Assembly (NCBI GenBank): GCA_047601145.1
Contig: JASGJW010000003.1
Span: 496,001-560,000 of the forward strand
DNA length: 64,000 nt
Direction of reading: 5' to 3'
From: UBA7672 sp047601145
Lineage (GTDB): Bacteria; Pseudomonadota; Alphaproteobacteria; Caulobacterales; Hyphomonadaceae
The notes below the pieces were generated by a model. That model was not told the DNA's origin and did no database searches. It was given only the letters and a program-made list of their open reading frames with translations. Of the stretch, positions 9,085-19,848 are shown piece by piece (the first letter of the stretch is position 1; every line of letters begins with the position of its first letter). Both the position numbers and the translations under genes were made by a program.

Positions 9085-9798
9085 ATGCGCCACTACCGGA
9101 TCAATTCCCGCCTCGACGCCCACGCGCTCTCAAAGCGTTTTGCAGAGGCCGGCCGCCTGCAGATCGAGGACTTCCTCGAGGCGCCTGATGCGCAAGAACT
9201 CGCCGATAGTCTGGGTAACCTCGACTGGCGCCTCGTGCTCAACAATGGCGCGCGGCATTACGATCTTTCCACGGCTCAGGTTGCCGCCATGGAACCCGGA
9301 CGGCAGGCGGCGATCTATGAGGAAGTGCGCAAGAACGCGGCGCACGGCTTCCAGTATATCTACGAGAATTACCCGGTCGCCGACCTCGCGGAAGCTGGCC
9401 AACTCTCGCATCGTGAGCTGACCGCAATCCATGAAACGATGAACTCGAGCGTGGTTCGCGAATTCCTGAAGCAGGTCACGGGCGAGGCCACGGACTTCTG
9501 CGACATGCAGGCCACGCGCTATGCTGCCGGCCATTTCCTGACAATCCACTCGGATGACCTGCAGGGGAAAAATCGCAAGCTCGCCTACGTTCTCAGCCTC
9601 ACCGGCGACTGGTCGCCGACATGGGGCGGGCAGCTGCAGTTCCTGGACAACCGCCGCAATGTGACGCGCTCGTACGTCCCGCGCTTCAATGCCCTGTCGG
9701 TGTTCAAGGTGCCAATACCGCACCACGTCAGCCAAGTGTCCAGCTTCGCGAAGGGCGGCCGGGTGTCGTTGACGGGATGGTTCAGGACGAAGGGCTGA
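9085..9798 (+). CDS. 2-oxoglutarate/Fe(II)-dependent oxygenase, prolyl-hydroxylase-like
   Basis: A 237-residue 2OG-Fe(II) dioxygenase. The iron triad is visible as H155-x-D157 (TIHSDD) and a distal His in PHHVSQV at residues 213-214, with Arg226 (GGRVSLTGWF) positioned to bind 2-oxoglutarate. The C-terminal block resembles the Tpa1/Ofd1-like prolyl hydroxylases (RYVAGHFLTIHSDD-type region, GGQLQFLD, FNALSVFKVP). It probably hydroxylates a protein or small-molecule substrate that cannot be named from sequence. The gene converges on sufA with 3 bases between the stops. Confidence 0.85.
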   Translation: MRHYRINSRLDAHALSKRFAEAGRLQIEDFLEAPDAQELADSLGNLDWRLVLNNGARHYDLSTAQVAAMEPGRQAAIYEEVRKNAAHGFQYIYENYPVADLAEAGQLSHRELTAIHETMNSSVVREFLKQVTGEATDFCDMQATRYAAGHFLTIHSDDLQGKNRKLAYVLSLTGDWSPTWGGQLQFLDNRRNVTRSYVPRFNALSVFKVPIPHHVSQVSSFAKGGRVSLTGWFRTKG

Positions 9799-9801
9799 GC
9801 C

Positions 9802-10179
9802 TTACTCCGCCGCTTGTGCGGGGACGATGGTGACGCTCTCGCCGCAACCGCATGCGTCGGTCTGGTTCGGGTTCGTGAATACGAACTTCGAGTGCATCGG
9901 CGTCACTTCATAGTCGATCATCGAGCCGAGCAGGAAAAGCACGGCCTTGGCGTCGATGACGATCGAGACGCCGTTGTCGTCGACGCGCTCGTCCATCGGG
10001 TCAGCCGCATCGGCATAGCTCATCGTGTATTCCATGCCCGCGCAGCCGGCGTTCTTCACGCCCACGCGCAGGAAGCCGACGCCCCCATTCTTGGCAAATT
10101 TGTCGGCCATGAGCTCGCGAACCTGCGCCGCTGCGGCGTCAGTCAGGGTCACAACCTTGGGGCGGGGGCGTCTGGCCAT
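9802..10179 (-). CDS. sufA: HesB/IscA-type iron-sulfur carrier (SufA-like)
   Basis: An A-type Fe-S carrier of 125 residues, last gene of the SUF block. It has the three conserved cysteines: one in NAGCAGMEY and two in the C-terminal CGCGES motif. The open frame extends upstream through the intergenic space, but homologues start close to RRPRPKVVTLTDAAA, so ATG 10179 is used. It would receive clusters from the SufBCD scaffold and hand them to apoproteins. Assignment to SufA rather than ErpA rests on the operon context. Confidence 0.9.
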   Translation of the reverse strand: MARRPRPKVVTLTDAAAAQVRELMADKFAKNGGVGFLRVGVKNAGCAGMEYTMSYADAADPMDERVDDNGVSIVIDAKAVLFLLGSMIDYEVTPMHSKFVFTNPNQTDACGCGESVTIVPAQAAE

Positions 10180-10208
10180 GGCTCTTAAATGGATACCGTG
10201 AAACCTGC

Positions 10209-10598
10209 TTACAACATGTTGAGCTGGAGGCGGGCCTCGTCGCTCATGCGTGAGGCGTCCCATGGCGGGTCGAAAACGATGGTGGCCTTGGCGGACTTGA
10301 CGCCCTCGACCTTGCGGGCGGCGTCTTCCACCCAGCCAGGCATCTCGCCGGCCACCGGACATGCGGGAGCGGTCAACGTCATCTCGATATCGACATGCCG
10401 GTCGTCATTGATGTCGACCTTGTAAATCAGGCCGAGCTCGTAGATGTCGACCGGGATTTCCGGGTCATAGACCTTCTTGAGCTCCTGGATCAGGTCGTCC
10501 GTGATCCGGTCCAGCTCGTCCTGCGGAATGACTGACGACTTCGCGGCCGCCTGGGAGGCGTCCGGTTCAGCTATCTGATGCTTCAGGTCGTCAGCCAT
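10209..10598 (-). CDS. sufT: SUF-associated DUF59 protein (SufT-like)
   Basis: A 129-residue protein with a DUF59/MIP18 domain: ITDDLIQELKKVYDPEIPVDIYELGLIY, then MTLTAPACPVAGEMPGWV with the conserved Cys, and VFDPPWDASRMS at the C-terminus. This is the usual SUF-linked DUF59 protein of alphaproteobacteria, needed for Fe-S protein maturation under high demand in the organisms studied. It sits 6 bases downstream of sufS, and the operon continues into sufA. Confidence 0.9.
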   Translation of the reverse strand: MADDLKHQIAEPDASQAAAKSSVIPQDELDRITDDLIQELKKVYDPEIPVDIYELGLIYKVDINDDRHVDIEMTLTAPACPVAGEMPGWVEDAARKVEGVKSAKATIVFDPPWDASRMSDEARLQLNML

Positions 10599-10604
10599 AC
10601 TTAC

Positions 10605-11822
10605 CTATGACAGCATCGCTCGGGCCTTGGAAAGCGCCTCTACGAACACGTCGACTTCCTCCAGCGTATTGTAGAGGGCAAAGCTCGCCCGGGCTGTAGC
10701 ACTAACCCCTAAATGGGACATCAAGGGCTGGGCGCAATGATGCCCGGCGCGAATCGCAACCCCTTGGCGATCAAGGATCTGGGCTATGTCGTGCGGGTGC
10801 GCCCCCTGCAGGGAGAATGACAGGACCGGCCCTTTTCCGGGTGCCGTGCCGTGGATCCGGAGGCCATTGACCCCGCGCAGCGACGATACGGCACGGTCCA
10901 GCAGGGCCTGCTTGTGGTCGTGGATAGCGTCCCGGTCCAGGCCTTCGATCCAGTTAATGGCCGCGCCCAGGCCTATGGCTTCCACGATCGGCGGCGTACC
11001 GGCTTCGAAACGATGGGGCGGCGCGTTGTAGGAGATCGCGTCTCGCGTGACGGTCTCGATCATCTCGCCCCCGCCCTCGAACGGCGGCAGCGCCTCCAGC
11101 TTCTTCCGCTTGCCGTAGAGCACGCCGATGCCGGTCGGACCGTAAAGCTTGTGGCCGGTGAAGGCGTAATAGTCGGCATCCAGCGCCCGCACATCCACCT
11201 TCATGTTCACGACAGCCTGGCAGCCATCGAGCAGAACGTCGGCGCCGACAGCATGGGCCATGGTGATGGCGGTGCGCACATCGGGAACCGTGCCCAGCAC
11301 GTTCGACATGTGCGTCAGCGCCAGGATGCGCGTCTTCTTCGAAAGCTGTTTCTCAAGGCTCGCAAGGTCCAGCGAGCCATCCGGCAGCACCTCGACCCAC
11401 TTCAGCACCGCACCCTTGCGCTCGCGCAGGAAGTTCCACGGCACGATGTTGGAGTGGTGCTCCATGATCGAGAGCACGATCTCGTCGCCCGGCTGGATCG
11501 TCGCGCCGATGCCGGCGGCGACGATGTTGATCGCCTGCGTGCCGCCCTTGGTGAAGACAATCTCTTCCACAGATGCCGCATTCAGCAGTTTCCGCGCGGC
11601 CTCGCGTGCGCTCTCGTAGGCCTGCGTTGTCTCGTTCGCCAGCGTATGCAGCCCGCGATGCACGTTGGCGTAGCTATCGCGCATCACCTCGGCCATCGTC
11701 TCGATGACCACGTTTGGCTTCTGCGCCGACGCCGCGTTGTCGAAATAGACCAGCGGCCGCCCATGCACCTGCCGACCAAGGATCGGGAACTGCTCGCGGA
11801 TGGCTTTGACGTCGAAGGTCAT
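10605..11822 (-). CDS. sufS: cysteine desulfurase SufS
   Basis: Group II PLP-dependent cysteine desulfurase of 405 residues that takes sulfur from cysteine for SufBCD. The PLP lysine is K225 (FTGHKLYGPTG), the active-site cysteine is C363 (RAGHHCAQPLM), and YFDNAASAQKP marks the N-terminus. The frame stays open far upstream, but ATG 11822 matches the family start and overlaps the sufD stop (ATGA). It is the second desulfurase in the operon; the other, of the NifS/IscS group, lies at 18680-19837. No sufE is visible in the window. Confidence 0.95.
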   Translation of the reverse strand: MTFDVKAIREQFPILGRQVHGRPLVYFDNAASAQKPNVVIETMAEVMRDSYANVHRGLHTLANETTQAYESAREAARKLLNAASVEEIVFTKGGTQAINIVAAGIGATIQPGDEIVLSIMEHHSNIVPWNFLRERKGAVLKWVEVLPDGSLDLASLEKQLSKKTRILALTHMSNVLGTVPDVRTAITMAHAVGADVLLDGCQAVVNMKVDVRALDADYYAFTGHKLYGPTGIGVLYGKRKKLEALPPFEGGGEMIETVTRDAISYNAPPHRFEAGTPPIVEAIGLGAAINWIEGLDRDAIHDHKQALLDRAVSSLRGVNGLRIHGTAPGKGPVLSFSLQGAHPHDIAQILDRQGVAIRAGHHCAQPLMSHLGVSATARASFALYNTLEEVDVFVEALSKARAMLS

Positions 11823-12697
11823 GCCGCACCTCCGAGCCACGTGTCGATCCGCGCCTCGACGTCGATGCGCAGTGTCTCGTCCAGCCACTCCGGCAGCGCT
11901 TCGATCAGGAAGGCGCGCGTGATCATCGCGCGGGCGATGGCATCCGGAATGCCCCGCTGGCGCAGGTAGAAGATCGCGTCCTCGTTCAGCTGTCCCGCCG
12001 TGTTGCCGTGGGCGCACTGCACGTCGTCGGCGTAGATCTCAAGCTCCGGCTTGGCGAAGACTTCCGCGCCTTCTTCCAGCAGCAGTGCATTGTGCTGCAT
12101 CTCGGCATCGGTCTTCTGCGCTGCGCGCTCGACCAGGAATTTGCCCTGGAACACGCCCCGCCCGCCCTTGCGCGCCACACCGCGCACCAGCTGGCGGACT
12201 TCCGCGCCCGGAGCGTCGAGCTTCACGAGGCTCGTCAGGTCCACATGGCGGCCCTTCGCGGCCATGTAGATGCTGCTTAGCTCGACTTTCGCGCCGGGGC
12301 CGGTGATCTCGATTTCAGTTTCGATGCGAGCATATCGGGCGCCATCACCTATAGTCAGTTGGCGGAACGTGGCGCCTTCACCGAGCCGCACCTTGCGATG
12401 CGCCAACGCGATTTCACCGCCGCGCTGGAGCGTGACCAGCGTCAGGCTGCCACCTGCCTGCACATCGACTTCGAATGCCCGCGTATCCTGAACAAGCTCG
12501 CCTACATTGTGCGCCTGCACGAGGCTCTCGCCAGGTTTCACGACAAGGTTCTGAAACTTGCCTGCAGCTTCCGCCAGCCGCGCGATCACGTGTCGCTCGC
12601 CGACAGCAACCGGCGGGTTCTGCCCGGCCAGCGCGGCGCTGAGATCGCTCCAGCGCCAGCCTTCGACGCGCCTGTTCGGGAGGGCGTCCGCCGCCAT
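11819..12697 (-). CDS. sufD: Fe-S cluster assembly protein SufD
   Basis: Scaffold subunit of SufBC2D, 292 residues, shorter than the enterobacterial protein (about 420) as is common in alphaproteobacteria. The beta-helix core and C-terminal signature are clear: DDVQCAHGNTAGQLNEDAIFYLRQRG followed by ARAMITRAFLIEAL. The ATG at 12697 shares one base with the sufC stop (TGATG); a GTG three bases earlier is possible. Coupled to sufC upstream and sufS downstream. Confidence 0.93.
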   Translation of the reverse strand: MAADALPNRRVEGWRWSDLSAALAGQNPPVAVGERHVIARLAEAAGKFQNLVVKPGESLVQAHNVGELVQDTRAFEVDVQAGGSLTLVTLQRGGEIALAHRKVRLGEGATFRQLTIGDGARYARIETEIEITGPGAKVELSSIYMAAKGRHVDLTSLVKLDAPGAEVRQLVRGVARKGGRGVFQGKFLVERAAQKTDAEMQHNALLLEEGAEVFAKPELEIYADDVQCAHGNTAGQLNEDAIFYLRQRGIPDAIARAMITRAFLIEALPEWLDETLRIDVEARIDTWLGGAA

Positions 12698-13458
12698 CAC
12701 CCTGCTCCCACGACGCTTTCGTATCCCGATTTCTCGAGCTCCAGCGCCAACTCGGCCCCCCCCGACTTCACGATCCGTCCAGCGGACAGAATGTGGACGC
12801 GGTCCGGTTTGATGTAGTCGAGCAGCCGCTGATAGTGCGTGATCACCAGCATCGAGCGCTTGGGCGAGCGCAGCGCGTTCACGCCATCTGCCACGACTTT
12901 CAACGCGTCGATGTCGAGACCCGAGTCCGTTTCGTCGAGGATCATGAAGCGCGGTTCGAGCATCAACATCTGGTAGATTTCCAGACGCTTCTTTTCACCG
13001 CCCGAGAAGCCGACATTCAACGGGCGCTTCAGCATCTCCGGATCAATGCGCAGCTTCTGCGCCGCCGCCTTCGAAAGTTTGAGGAAATCCGGCGCCGAGA
13101 CTTCCTGCTCGCCGCGCGTCTTGCGTTGGGCGTTCATCGCGGCGCGCACGAACGTCATCACCGGCACGCCCGCGATCTCAAGCGGATACTGAAATGACAG
13201 GAATACGCCCTTCGCGGCGCGCGCCTCTGGCTCCATCGCGAACAGGTTCTCGCTGTCCAGCGTCGCCGTCCCGCCCGTCACTTCGTAGCCGTTCCGGCCG
13301 GTCAGCACATAAGACAGCGTCGACTTGCCCGAGCCGTTAGGCCCCATGATCGCGTGCACCTCGCCCGCGGGCACGGCGAGCGACACACCCTTCAGGATGT
13401 CGCGCGCCGGGCCGTCCTCGGGGACGACGCGAGCCTTGAGATCTTTCAGTTCGAGCAT
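12697..13458 (-). CDS. sufC: Fe-S cluster assembly ATPase SufC
   Basis: ABC-type ATPase of 253 residues that drives SufBCD. Walker A is GPNGSGKST at residues 39-47, the signature is FSGGEKKRLE, and the Walker B/D-loop is FMILDETDSGLD, the form characteristic of SufC. The frame continues upstream to 14664 without a stop, but that part is an antiphase shadow of the membrane acyltransferase gene; ATG 13458 gives the normal start MLELKDLKARV. It is separated from sufB by five unrelated genes. Confidence 0.95.
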   Translation of the reverse strand: MLELKDLKARVVPEDGPARDILKGVSLAVPAGEVHAIMGPNGSGKSTLSYVLTGRNGYEVTGGTATLDSENLFAMEPEARAAKGVFLSFQYPLEIAGVPVMTFVRAAMNAQRKTRGEQEVSAPDFLKLSKAAAQKLRIDPEMLKRPLNVGFSGGEKKRLEIYQMLMLEPRFMILDETDSGLDIDALKVVADGVNALRSPKRSMLVITHYQRLLDYIKPDRVHILSAGRIVKSGGAELALELEKSGYESVVGAG

Positions 13459-13574
13459 CAGACGCCTGTATTCGCGAGGCTTTTGCCAGCCCCTGCACCC
13501 TCTAGATAGGCGGTTCGCCCGCCATGTTCGAGGGTTCTTTGGTCCTGCGCCCGTCGATTGTCCAGATAGCCGGG

Positions 13575-14750
13575 CTAGATCGTGTCGGAAGGCCGGAACA
13601 TGAAGCCAAATGGCCGGATCCCGGCCGCCCAGCGCCCCGTCGCCGACAGGACTGACTTGAGGACGCCCCGCACAGCAGGTTCGGCCAGCAGTGCTACGGC
13701 AAACGCGCCGGCCAGCACGATCGAGATCGCGGCAACCAGAGAGACGTAGCCGGGCAGCCCCGCATCGACCAGGCCATGCATCAGACTCGCACCGAACACG
13801 TTCTGCAGGAGGTAGAGCGGATAGGTGGCAAGGCCGAGATGCCGGAGCGCGTCTCGTGTTCGCTGCGTCTTCGGCGTGAACCTTCCTGGAGCCCGCACCA
13901 TCATCACCATAGCCGCGATCGCGAGCAGCCATATGGCGACGGGGATAAGCGCCGACTGCGCGATGGCCGAGCGCGCCTCCAGCGTCTCGATCTCGAGCCC
14001 GCGGCTCCACACTTCTGCGCATCCGCCCGCAACGGCCAGCGCTGCCGCAGCCCAGGCGATCGCCGACATTCGCTGACGCGACATCATCCAAAGCCAGATG
14101 CCGAGCGCGAAGAACATTCCGTGCCGCAGCAGCAGGTTGTCCCCCAGCCCACCGAGGCGACGGAGGAGGTCGAAATCTGGCATGAACTTCAGGAGAGCCA
14201 GGATGTGCGCCGCAATATACAGCACGCTTACCGCAGTCAGAATTCCCGCAACCCACGGCAACAGCCCAAACCGGCGGAACACCAGCGTCAGGAACACAAG
14301 CGCATAGAACGATATCTCGACAGCCAACGTCCAGTACGCGCCATCCACCCATGGCCCTCTTGGCCACAGCGCCATCGCCCGCAGGTAAGGCGCGATCTGC
14401 CCTCCTGCGGGATGATGCCCGAAGACGGCTATGGCGATCAGCGTCAGCGTCGCGCAGATCCACGCCGCTGGATAAAGTCTCAGCATTCGCCCGCGCAGGA
14501 ATTCCGCCGGGGATGCTCCGTTGGCAGAGTTGGCGATGACGAAGCCCGATATGACGAAGAAGATCTCGACCCCGACCCACCCGAACCAGGAGAACGGCGT
14601 CAGGCGATCGAACGCGACCACATGATCCAGCGCTTCTGCTGTCGTCGAACCGAACGACGCCCACGAGTAGAAGCCGAGATGAAAAACGCAGACCATCATC
14701 GCCGCGCCGAAGCGCAGAGCATCAAGCCCGCTATAGTATACTTTCGACAT
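13575..14750 (-). CDS. acyltransferase 3 family membrane protein (OafA/YrhL-like)
   Basis: A 391-residue polytopic membrane protein of the acyltransferase-3 family. It opens with YYSGLDALRFGAAMMVCVFHLGF, has the catalytic-type FFVISGFVIANSA block and RMLRLYPAAW, and about ten hydrophobic segments. Unlike the gene at 2936 it has no SGNH domain. It probably acylates a cell-envelope sugar or lipid. It is first in an odd block of five genes lying between sufB and sufC, same strand, 116 bases upstream of sufC. Confidence 0.87.
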   Translation of the reverse strand: MSKVYYSGLDALRFGAAMMVCVFHLGFYSWASFGSTTAEALDHVVAFDRLTPFSWFGWVGVEIFFVISGFVIANSANGASPAEFLRGRMLRLYPAAWICATLTLIAIAVFGHHPAGGQIAPYLRAMALWPRGPWVDGAYWTLAVEISFYALVFLTLVFRRFGLLPWVAGILTAVSVLYIAAHILALLKFMPDFDLLRRLGGLGDNLLLRHGMFFALGIWLWMMSRQRMSAIAWAAAALAVAGGCAEVWSRGLEIETLEARSAIAQSALIPVAIWLLAIAAMVMMVRAPGRFTPKTQRTRDALRHLGLATYPLYLLQNVFGASLMHGLVDAGLPGYVSLVAAISIVLAGAFAVALLAEPAVRGVLKSVLSATGRWAAGIRPFGFMFRPSDTI

Positions 14751-14849
14751 CCCCGAGGCGCCCGAACGCCCCCAACAGGGATAACCTACATCAACCTCAC
14801 ACCATGGCGAAGCGCCGCTGTCTGCGTCCTTTGACGCAGGGGCTTGACG

Positions 14850-15584
14850 CTAGGGCTTGAAGATTTCCGTGACGATTGGTTCGGCGCAGAACTGGGTCTT
14901 GGCCGCTTCCAACGTCAGGCCTGTGGCTGGCAGTCCGCCATCGTCCTCGATCGTGCACTCGACGCCGGTGATCTTGTTAGGTTCGCCCTGCGCGACAACG
15001 TCGGCGGTGAGAACCGGTTGCAATTGATCCGCCTCGAGTTTGTAGAAGGAGATGCCCCACTCGTTCGCAGCCGAGCGCGCTGGCGTTGCGATGTAGCCGC
15101 TGGCGGTCTTCTCGATCGAGACGCCGCTGGGCTCACCCACGCGTACGAACTTGCCGCCGTCGACCTGGCGCCAGGCAGCCCAGGTGGTGTTCACATTACC
15201 GGTTTCGAGCGGCACGAGGATGTCGATCTTGCCGTCCTTGTCGAAATCTTCCAGCGAAGGCGCGCTGAACGTGTTGCCCATGCGCTCATCGATCGTCTGC
15301 ACGGTGGCGTCGCCCTTTGCGACCACCTGCACGGTCACTTCCGTGGAGTCATCCTCGGCCGGCTTGTAGCGCGCCTCGATCGCCATGCCCGACTGGTCGG
15401 CGAACATTGCGCGGCAATCGGGATGCTTCCATCCATCAGCACCCTGATCGGCCGCCTGTACCGTCGCGCAGTCCGGCAACGGCAGGCGCTTCTCGGACTT
15501 GCCGGCATCGGCATCTTCCGCCGGCGCGGGCGAGCATGCGGCCACCGCGAGCGCGGCGACGCAAAGTGAGAATTGGAGTTTCAT
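14850..15584 (-). CDS. putative lipoprotein with EF-hand/FG-GAP-like motif
   Basis: A 244-residue predicted lipoprotein. The signal is MKLQFSLCVAALAVAAC with a lipobox (VAAC) at residues 14-17, followed by an Ala/Glu/Pro-rich linker. The mature part contains DFDKDGKIDILVPLE, a DxDxDGxxD loop of the kind found in FG-GAP/VCBS repeats and calcium-binding EF-hand-like loops. Four or more further cysteines could form disulfides outside the inner membrane. The open frame extends upstream, but only ATG 15584 gives a signal peptide. Function unknown. Confidence 0.7.
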   Translation of the reverse strand: MKLQFSLCVAALAVAACSPAPAEDADAGKSEKRLPLPDCATVQAADQGADGWKHPDCRAMFADQSGMAIEARYKPAEDDSTEVTVQVVAKGDATVQTIDERMGNTFSAPSLEDFDKDGKIDILVPLETGNVNTTWAAWRQVDGGKFVRVGEPSGVSIEKTASGYIATPARSAANEWGISFYKLEADQLQPVLTADVVAQGEPNKITGVECTIEDDGGLPATGLTLEAAKTQFCAEPIVTEIFKP

Positions 15585-15654
15585 GTCCGTGCCCCTGAAG
15601 GTTCGTTCCGGCATAAACCGGAAGCCGGCCTGGCGCCAGCTTACGCTGCTGTAA

Positions 15655-16050
15655 TCAGCCGGCTGCGCGGGAAAGCTCTTGCTCGAGCACATCAACAAAC
15701 TTGGCGAGGCTGTAGTTCTCGCCGACCCAAACATTGGCCCAGACGATCGTCTCACCGTCCTCTTTCAAAACGCCCGGGTAGAGCTGGTAGGCGTCGGCTC
15801 CGACGACAACTGCTTCCCATGCGCTCTCCTGCGTCGGGAACATCGTCACCATGGGGCCGTCGCTGAACACCTCCGCTTCGGTGAGATCGAGATCGGAGCA
15901 GGCGCGCTGCACGCAGACGCCGAGCAGGCGCGCGACATCATTCGGAGTCTTCGGCGCGTCTGCGCCCGACATCGCATCCAGGAATTTTTCGAGCACGGCC
16001 ATGCCGCATCCCGTCCATGCTTCGCGCCGCTCGTCAAAGCGACCAGACAC
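15655..16050 (-). CDS. hypothetical protein
   Basis: A soluble protein of up to 131 residues with no motif I recognise. It is acidic, has two cysteines close together (GVCVQRACSDLDL) and a C-terminal amphipathic helix. A second in-frame ATG (16002) would start the protein at MAVLEKFLDAMSG and gives a better hydrophobic N-terminal helix, so the start is uncertain. It is part of the five-gene block between sufB and sufC. Confidence 0.55.
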   Translation of the reverse strand: MSGRFDERREAWTGCGMAVLEKFLDAMSGADAPKTPNDVARLLGVCVQRACSDLDLTEAEVFSDGPMVTMFPTQESAWEAVVVGADAYQLYPGVLKEDGETIVWANVWVGENYSLAKFVDVLEQELSRAAG

Positions 16051-16101
16051 CGCGCCGCTGACGTAGCGCCCACTCGTCTGTAACGCTCATTCTGCGCAGA
16101 G

Positions 16102-16554
16102 TTAGATCGCGACGCCGAGATAGAGATACAAGTCGGTACGCACTTTCGAGATGTCGTTGTCCCAGTCGCCGTAGATTTCGAGCGACGTCCAGATCCGCTT
16201 CAGCCCCTTCGCCTTCACTTCGGCATGCAACACGTCATACGTGCCGCGCATGTTGGCGTAGTCGCCCCAATGTGTCGCCGTGATGACACGGCCGCCGGGG
16301 ATGTGCGCGACCTTCACATCGGGATCGGCGCCGCCGGGCTTACGATCCAGCACGCCGACGAGGAGCGTGCCGCCTTCCTTCGTCTCGTTCGTGTAGAGGA
16401 TGAAGTTATGTCCGTGACCGGGGGCAAGCGCGCCGGCCTTGTAGAGGCGGTCGAAGGTCTGGCGGATTGTCGGGACGAGATCAGGCCATTTCGAGTACAC
16501 CTCAATGGCGGCGCCAGCCTTGGGTTCGAAATCGAGGATGTGCGTGTCGGTCAT
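16102..16554 (-). CDS. GyrI-like small-molecule-binding domain protein
   Basis: A 150-residue single-domain protein of the GyrI/AraC effector-binding (SHV) type. Features are PGGRVITATHWGDYANMRGTYDVLHAEVKAKGLK, a segment typical of the second half-domain, then SLEIYGDWDNDISKVRTDLYLYLG, the family's usual ending. Stand-alone members bind cyclic or hydrophobic ligands, and some hydrolyse cyclopropanoid compounds. It lacks a DNA-binding domain. It lies 1 base from the upstream lipoprotein gene, inside the block that interrupts suf. Confidence 0.75.
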   Translation of the reverse strand: MTDTHILDFEPKAGAAIEVYSKWPDLVPTIRQTFDRLYKAGALAPGHGHNFILYTNETKEGGTLLVGVLDRKPGGADPDVKVAHIPGGRVITATHWGDYANMRGTYDVLHAEVKAKGLKRIWTSLEIYGDWDNDISKVRTDLYLYLGVAI

Positions 16555-16555
16555 C

Positions 16556-17149
16556 TCAATCCGCCAATCGCGTGAATTCGGTCGAATGAACGATGTTCAC
16601 AACCGATGACTGCGCCGACCGCAGGGCGACGCTGATTTTGACAACACGCTCGCTGACGCGCTTGCCGTATCCATTGATGTTGGGGAACACCGTCTCGGCC
16701 ACGCATATCGCTGGATCGTCTTTTACTTCGCTACACATGAACCCGACGGCCCGGGCCGCGACAACCTGATCGACTAGCGACTCCGTAATAACAGGGCCCC
16801 ATGGCGGCTCCTTCTGCGGACAGTCCACACGGGTGTACGACGCCATCGTCGTTGCCTGAATGACGTTCTGGCGAGGAACGTTTCTGAAGTCGGGGCACTG
16901 AAATCCCAAAGACAGAAGGTGCACTTTGTCCGTCGCCTGCGCCTTGGTCAGCTTGGCGAGCTCTCCACGAGATTGAAGATAGATCAGCCAGGCGACTTGA
17001 CGCTCGGTAGGATACTCCATCGCACCAACCAGCGTTGTCGCCGATTCAGCGATCACGTCTCGCGGGGCGTTGTAAGGGGTGACGATACCTTCCTTCGTGA
17101 AGCAGCCTGACAGTAGGACAAACGCGGCAAGCATCACCCCCAATCGCAT
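16556..17149 (-). CDS. putative lipoprotein, unknown function
   Basis: A 197-residue predicted lipoprotein. The signal MRLGVMLAAFVLLSGC has a lipobox (LSGC) at residues 13-16. The mature protein has four further cysteines (FQCPDF, RVDCPQ, GFMCSE, AICVAE) that could form two disulfides. The domain is not recognised. The gene starts 5 bases after the sufB stop, so it is probably transcribed with sufB. Confidence 0.65.
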   Translation of the reverse strand: MRLGVMLAAFVLLSGCFTKEGIVTPYNAPRDVIAESATTLVGAMEYPTERQVAWLIYLQSRGELAKLTKAQATDKVHLLSLGFQCPDFRNVPRQNVIQATTMASYTRVDCPQKEPPWGPVITESLVDQVVAARAVGFMCSEVKDDPAICVAETVFPNINGYGKRVSERVVKISVALRSAQSSVVNIVHSTEFTRLAD

Positions 17150-17154
17150 CGTCG

Positions 17155-18679
<1,525 letters not shown>

Positions 18680-18687
<8 letters not shown>

Positions 18688-19837
18688 TCGCGTCCAGTTT
18701 CACCAGTTGCGGCCGCGCACGCGCCGCCATCTTAATCCAAGCGCCGGCAAGCGCATCGAAATCTTCCGCCTTCGAGGCCCAGCCGAAGCTGGCCCGGATC
18801 GACGATTTGGCGGCCGTATCGCTGAGGCCCATCGCGGTCAACACACGGCTGGGCTTCACCTTGCCAGAAGAACAGGCCGAGCCAGCGCTCACCGCGAAAC
18901 CCGCCAGATCCAGGCCCATTACTTGGGTTTCCGAGGCAAGCCCTTCAACGCCAAAGCATGAAACACCCGCCACCCGCAGCGCAGCAGCCCCGTGCACCTG
19001 GAGGGCTGGCGCAGCCGCCTTGAGTTTGGCCTCCATCCGGTCGCGGTGTACGCCCAGCGCCAGATAATCGCCGAGTCCTGTAACCGCTGCTTCCACCGCC
19101 GCGCCGAAGCCCGCGATAGCGGCAACATTTTCCGTGCCTCCCCGGCGCCCGAATTCCTGCCCGCCGCCGGTCTGGATCGCGCCGAAGGGAGCGCCGGGTT
19201 TGACATAGGTGGCGCCCATGCCTTGCGGACCGCCGACCTTGTGGGCGGACAGCGAAAGGTAGTCCACGTCAGACTCGATGATCGACACCTCGGTCTTGCC
19301 GAGGCCCTGGATCGCGTCGCAGTGGATCAGGCCGCCGGCGGCGTGGACGATCTCGGCCGCCTGCGCGACCGGCTGGATAACGCCCGTCTCGTTATTCACC
19401 AGCATCAGCGACACCAGCGGGCGATAGCCCTGCCGCTGCAGCTTCGCGACTTCGTATTTCAGCCATTCGAGATCCACGACGCCGTCCGCGCCTACCGGCC
19501 AGACTTCCCCGCCCGTGACGAGACTCGCCACGGCATCGTGCTCGATGCCCGAGGCGACCAGCACCGCATCGCCTGTTGCCCGTAACGCGCCCCGCAAGGG
19601 CAGCGCCACCGCTTCGGTTCCGCCGCTGGTGAAGGCGATATCATCCCGGCATGCGCCGATGGCAGCAGCCACGGCCTCGCGCGCGCCTTCGACCAGTGCA
19701 CGCGCCTTGCGGCCCTCGGCATGGACCGAGGATGGATTGCCCGTCATCTCCAGCGCAGCCGTCATCGCCGCTTTCGCCTCGGGGCGCAGCGGAGCCGTCG
19801 CGTTGTAATCAGCGTAGATGCGGTTGCCGGGGCTCAT
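18680..19837 (-). CDS. cysteine desulfurase, NifS/IscS group
   Basis: Group I PLP-dependent cysteine desulfurase of 385 residues. The PLP lysine is K200 (LSLSAHKVGGPQG), the mobile-loop active cysteine is C322 (SAGSACSSGKVKPS), and YADYNATAPLRPEA is the N-terminal block. It stands between the Rrf2 regulator and sufB, an order seen in alphaproteobacterial suf operons. Having this as well as SufS gives the operon two desulfurases of different groups. Confidence 0.92.
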
Positions 19838-19848
19838 GCCCCGGGCTC

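Noticed and set aside
12697..14664. A 655-codon open frame containing sufC at its end
   Set aside because: The first 400 codons are low-complexity and lie out of phase with the clear acyltransferase gene on the same strand; SufC begins at 13458.
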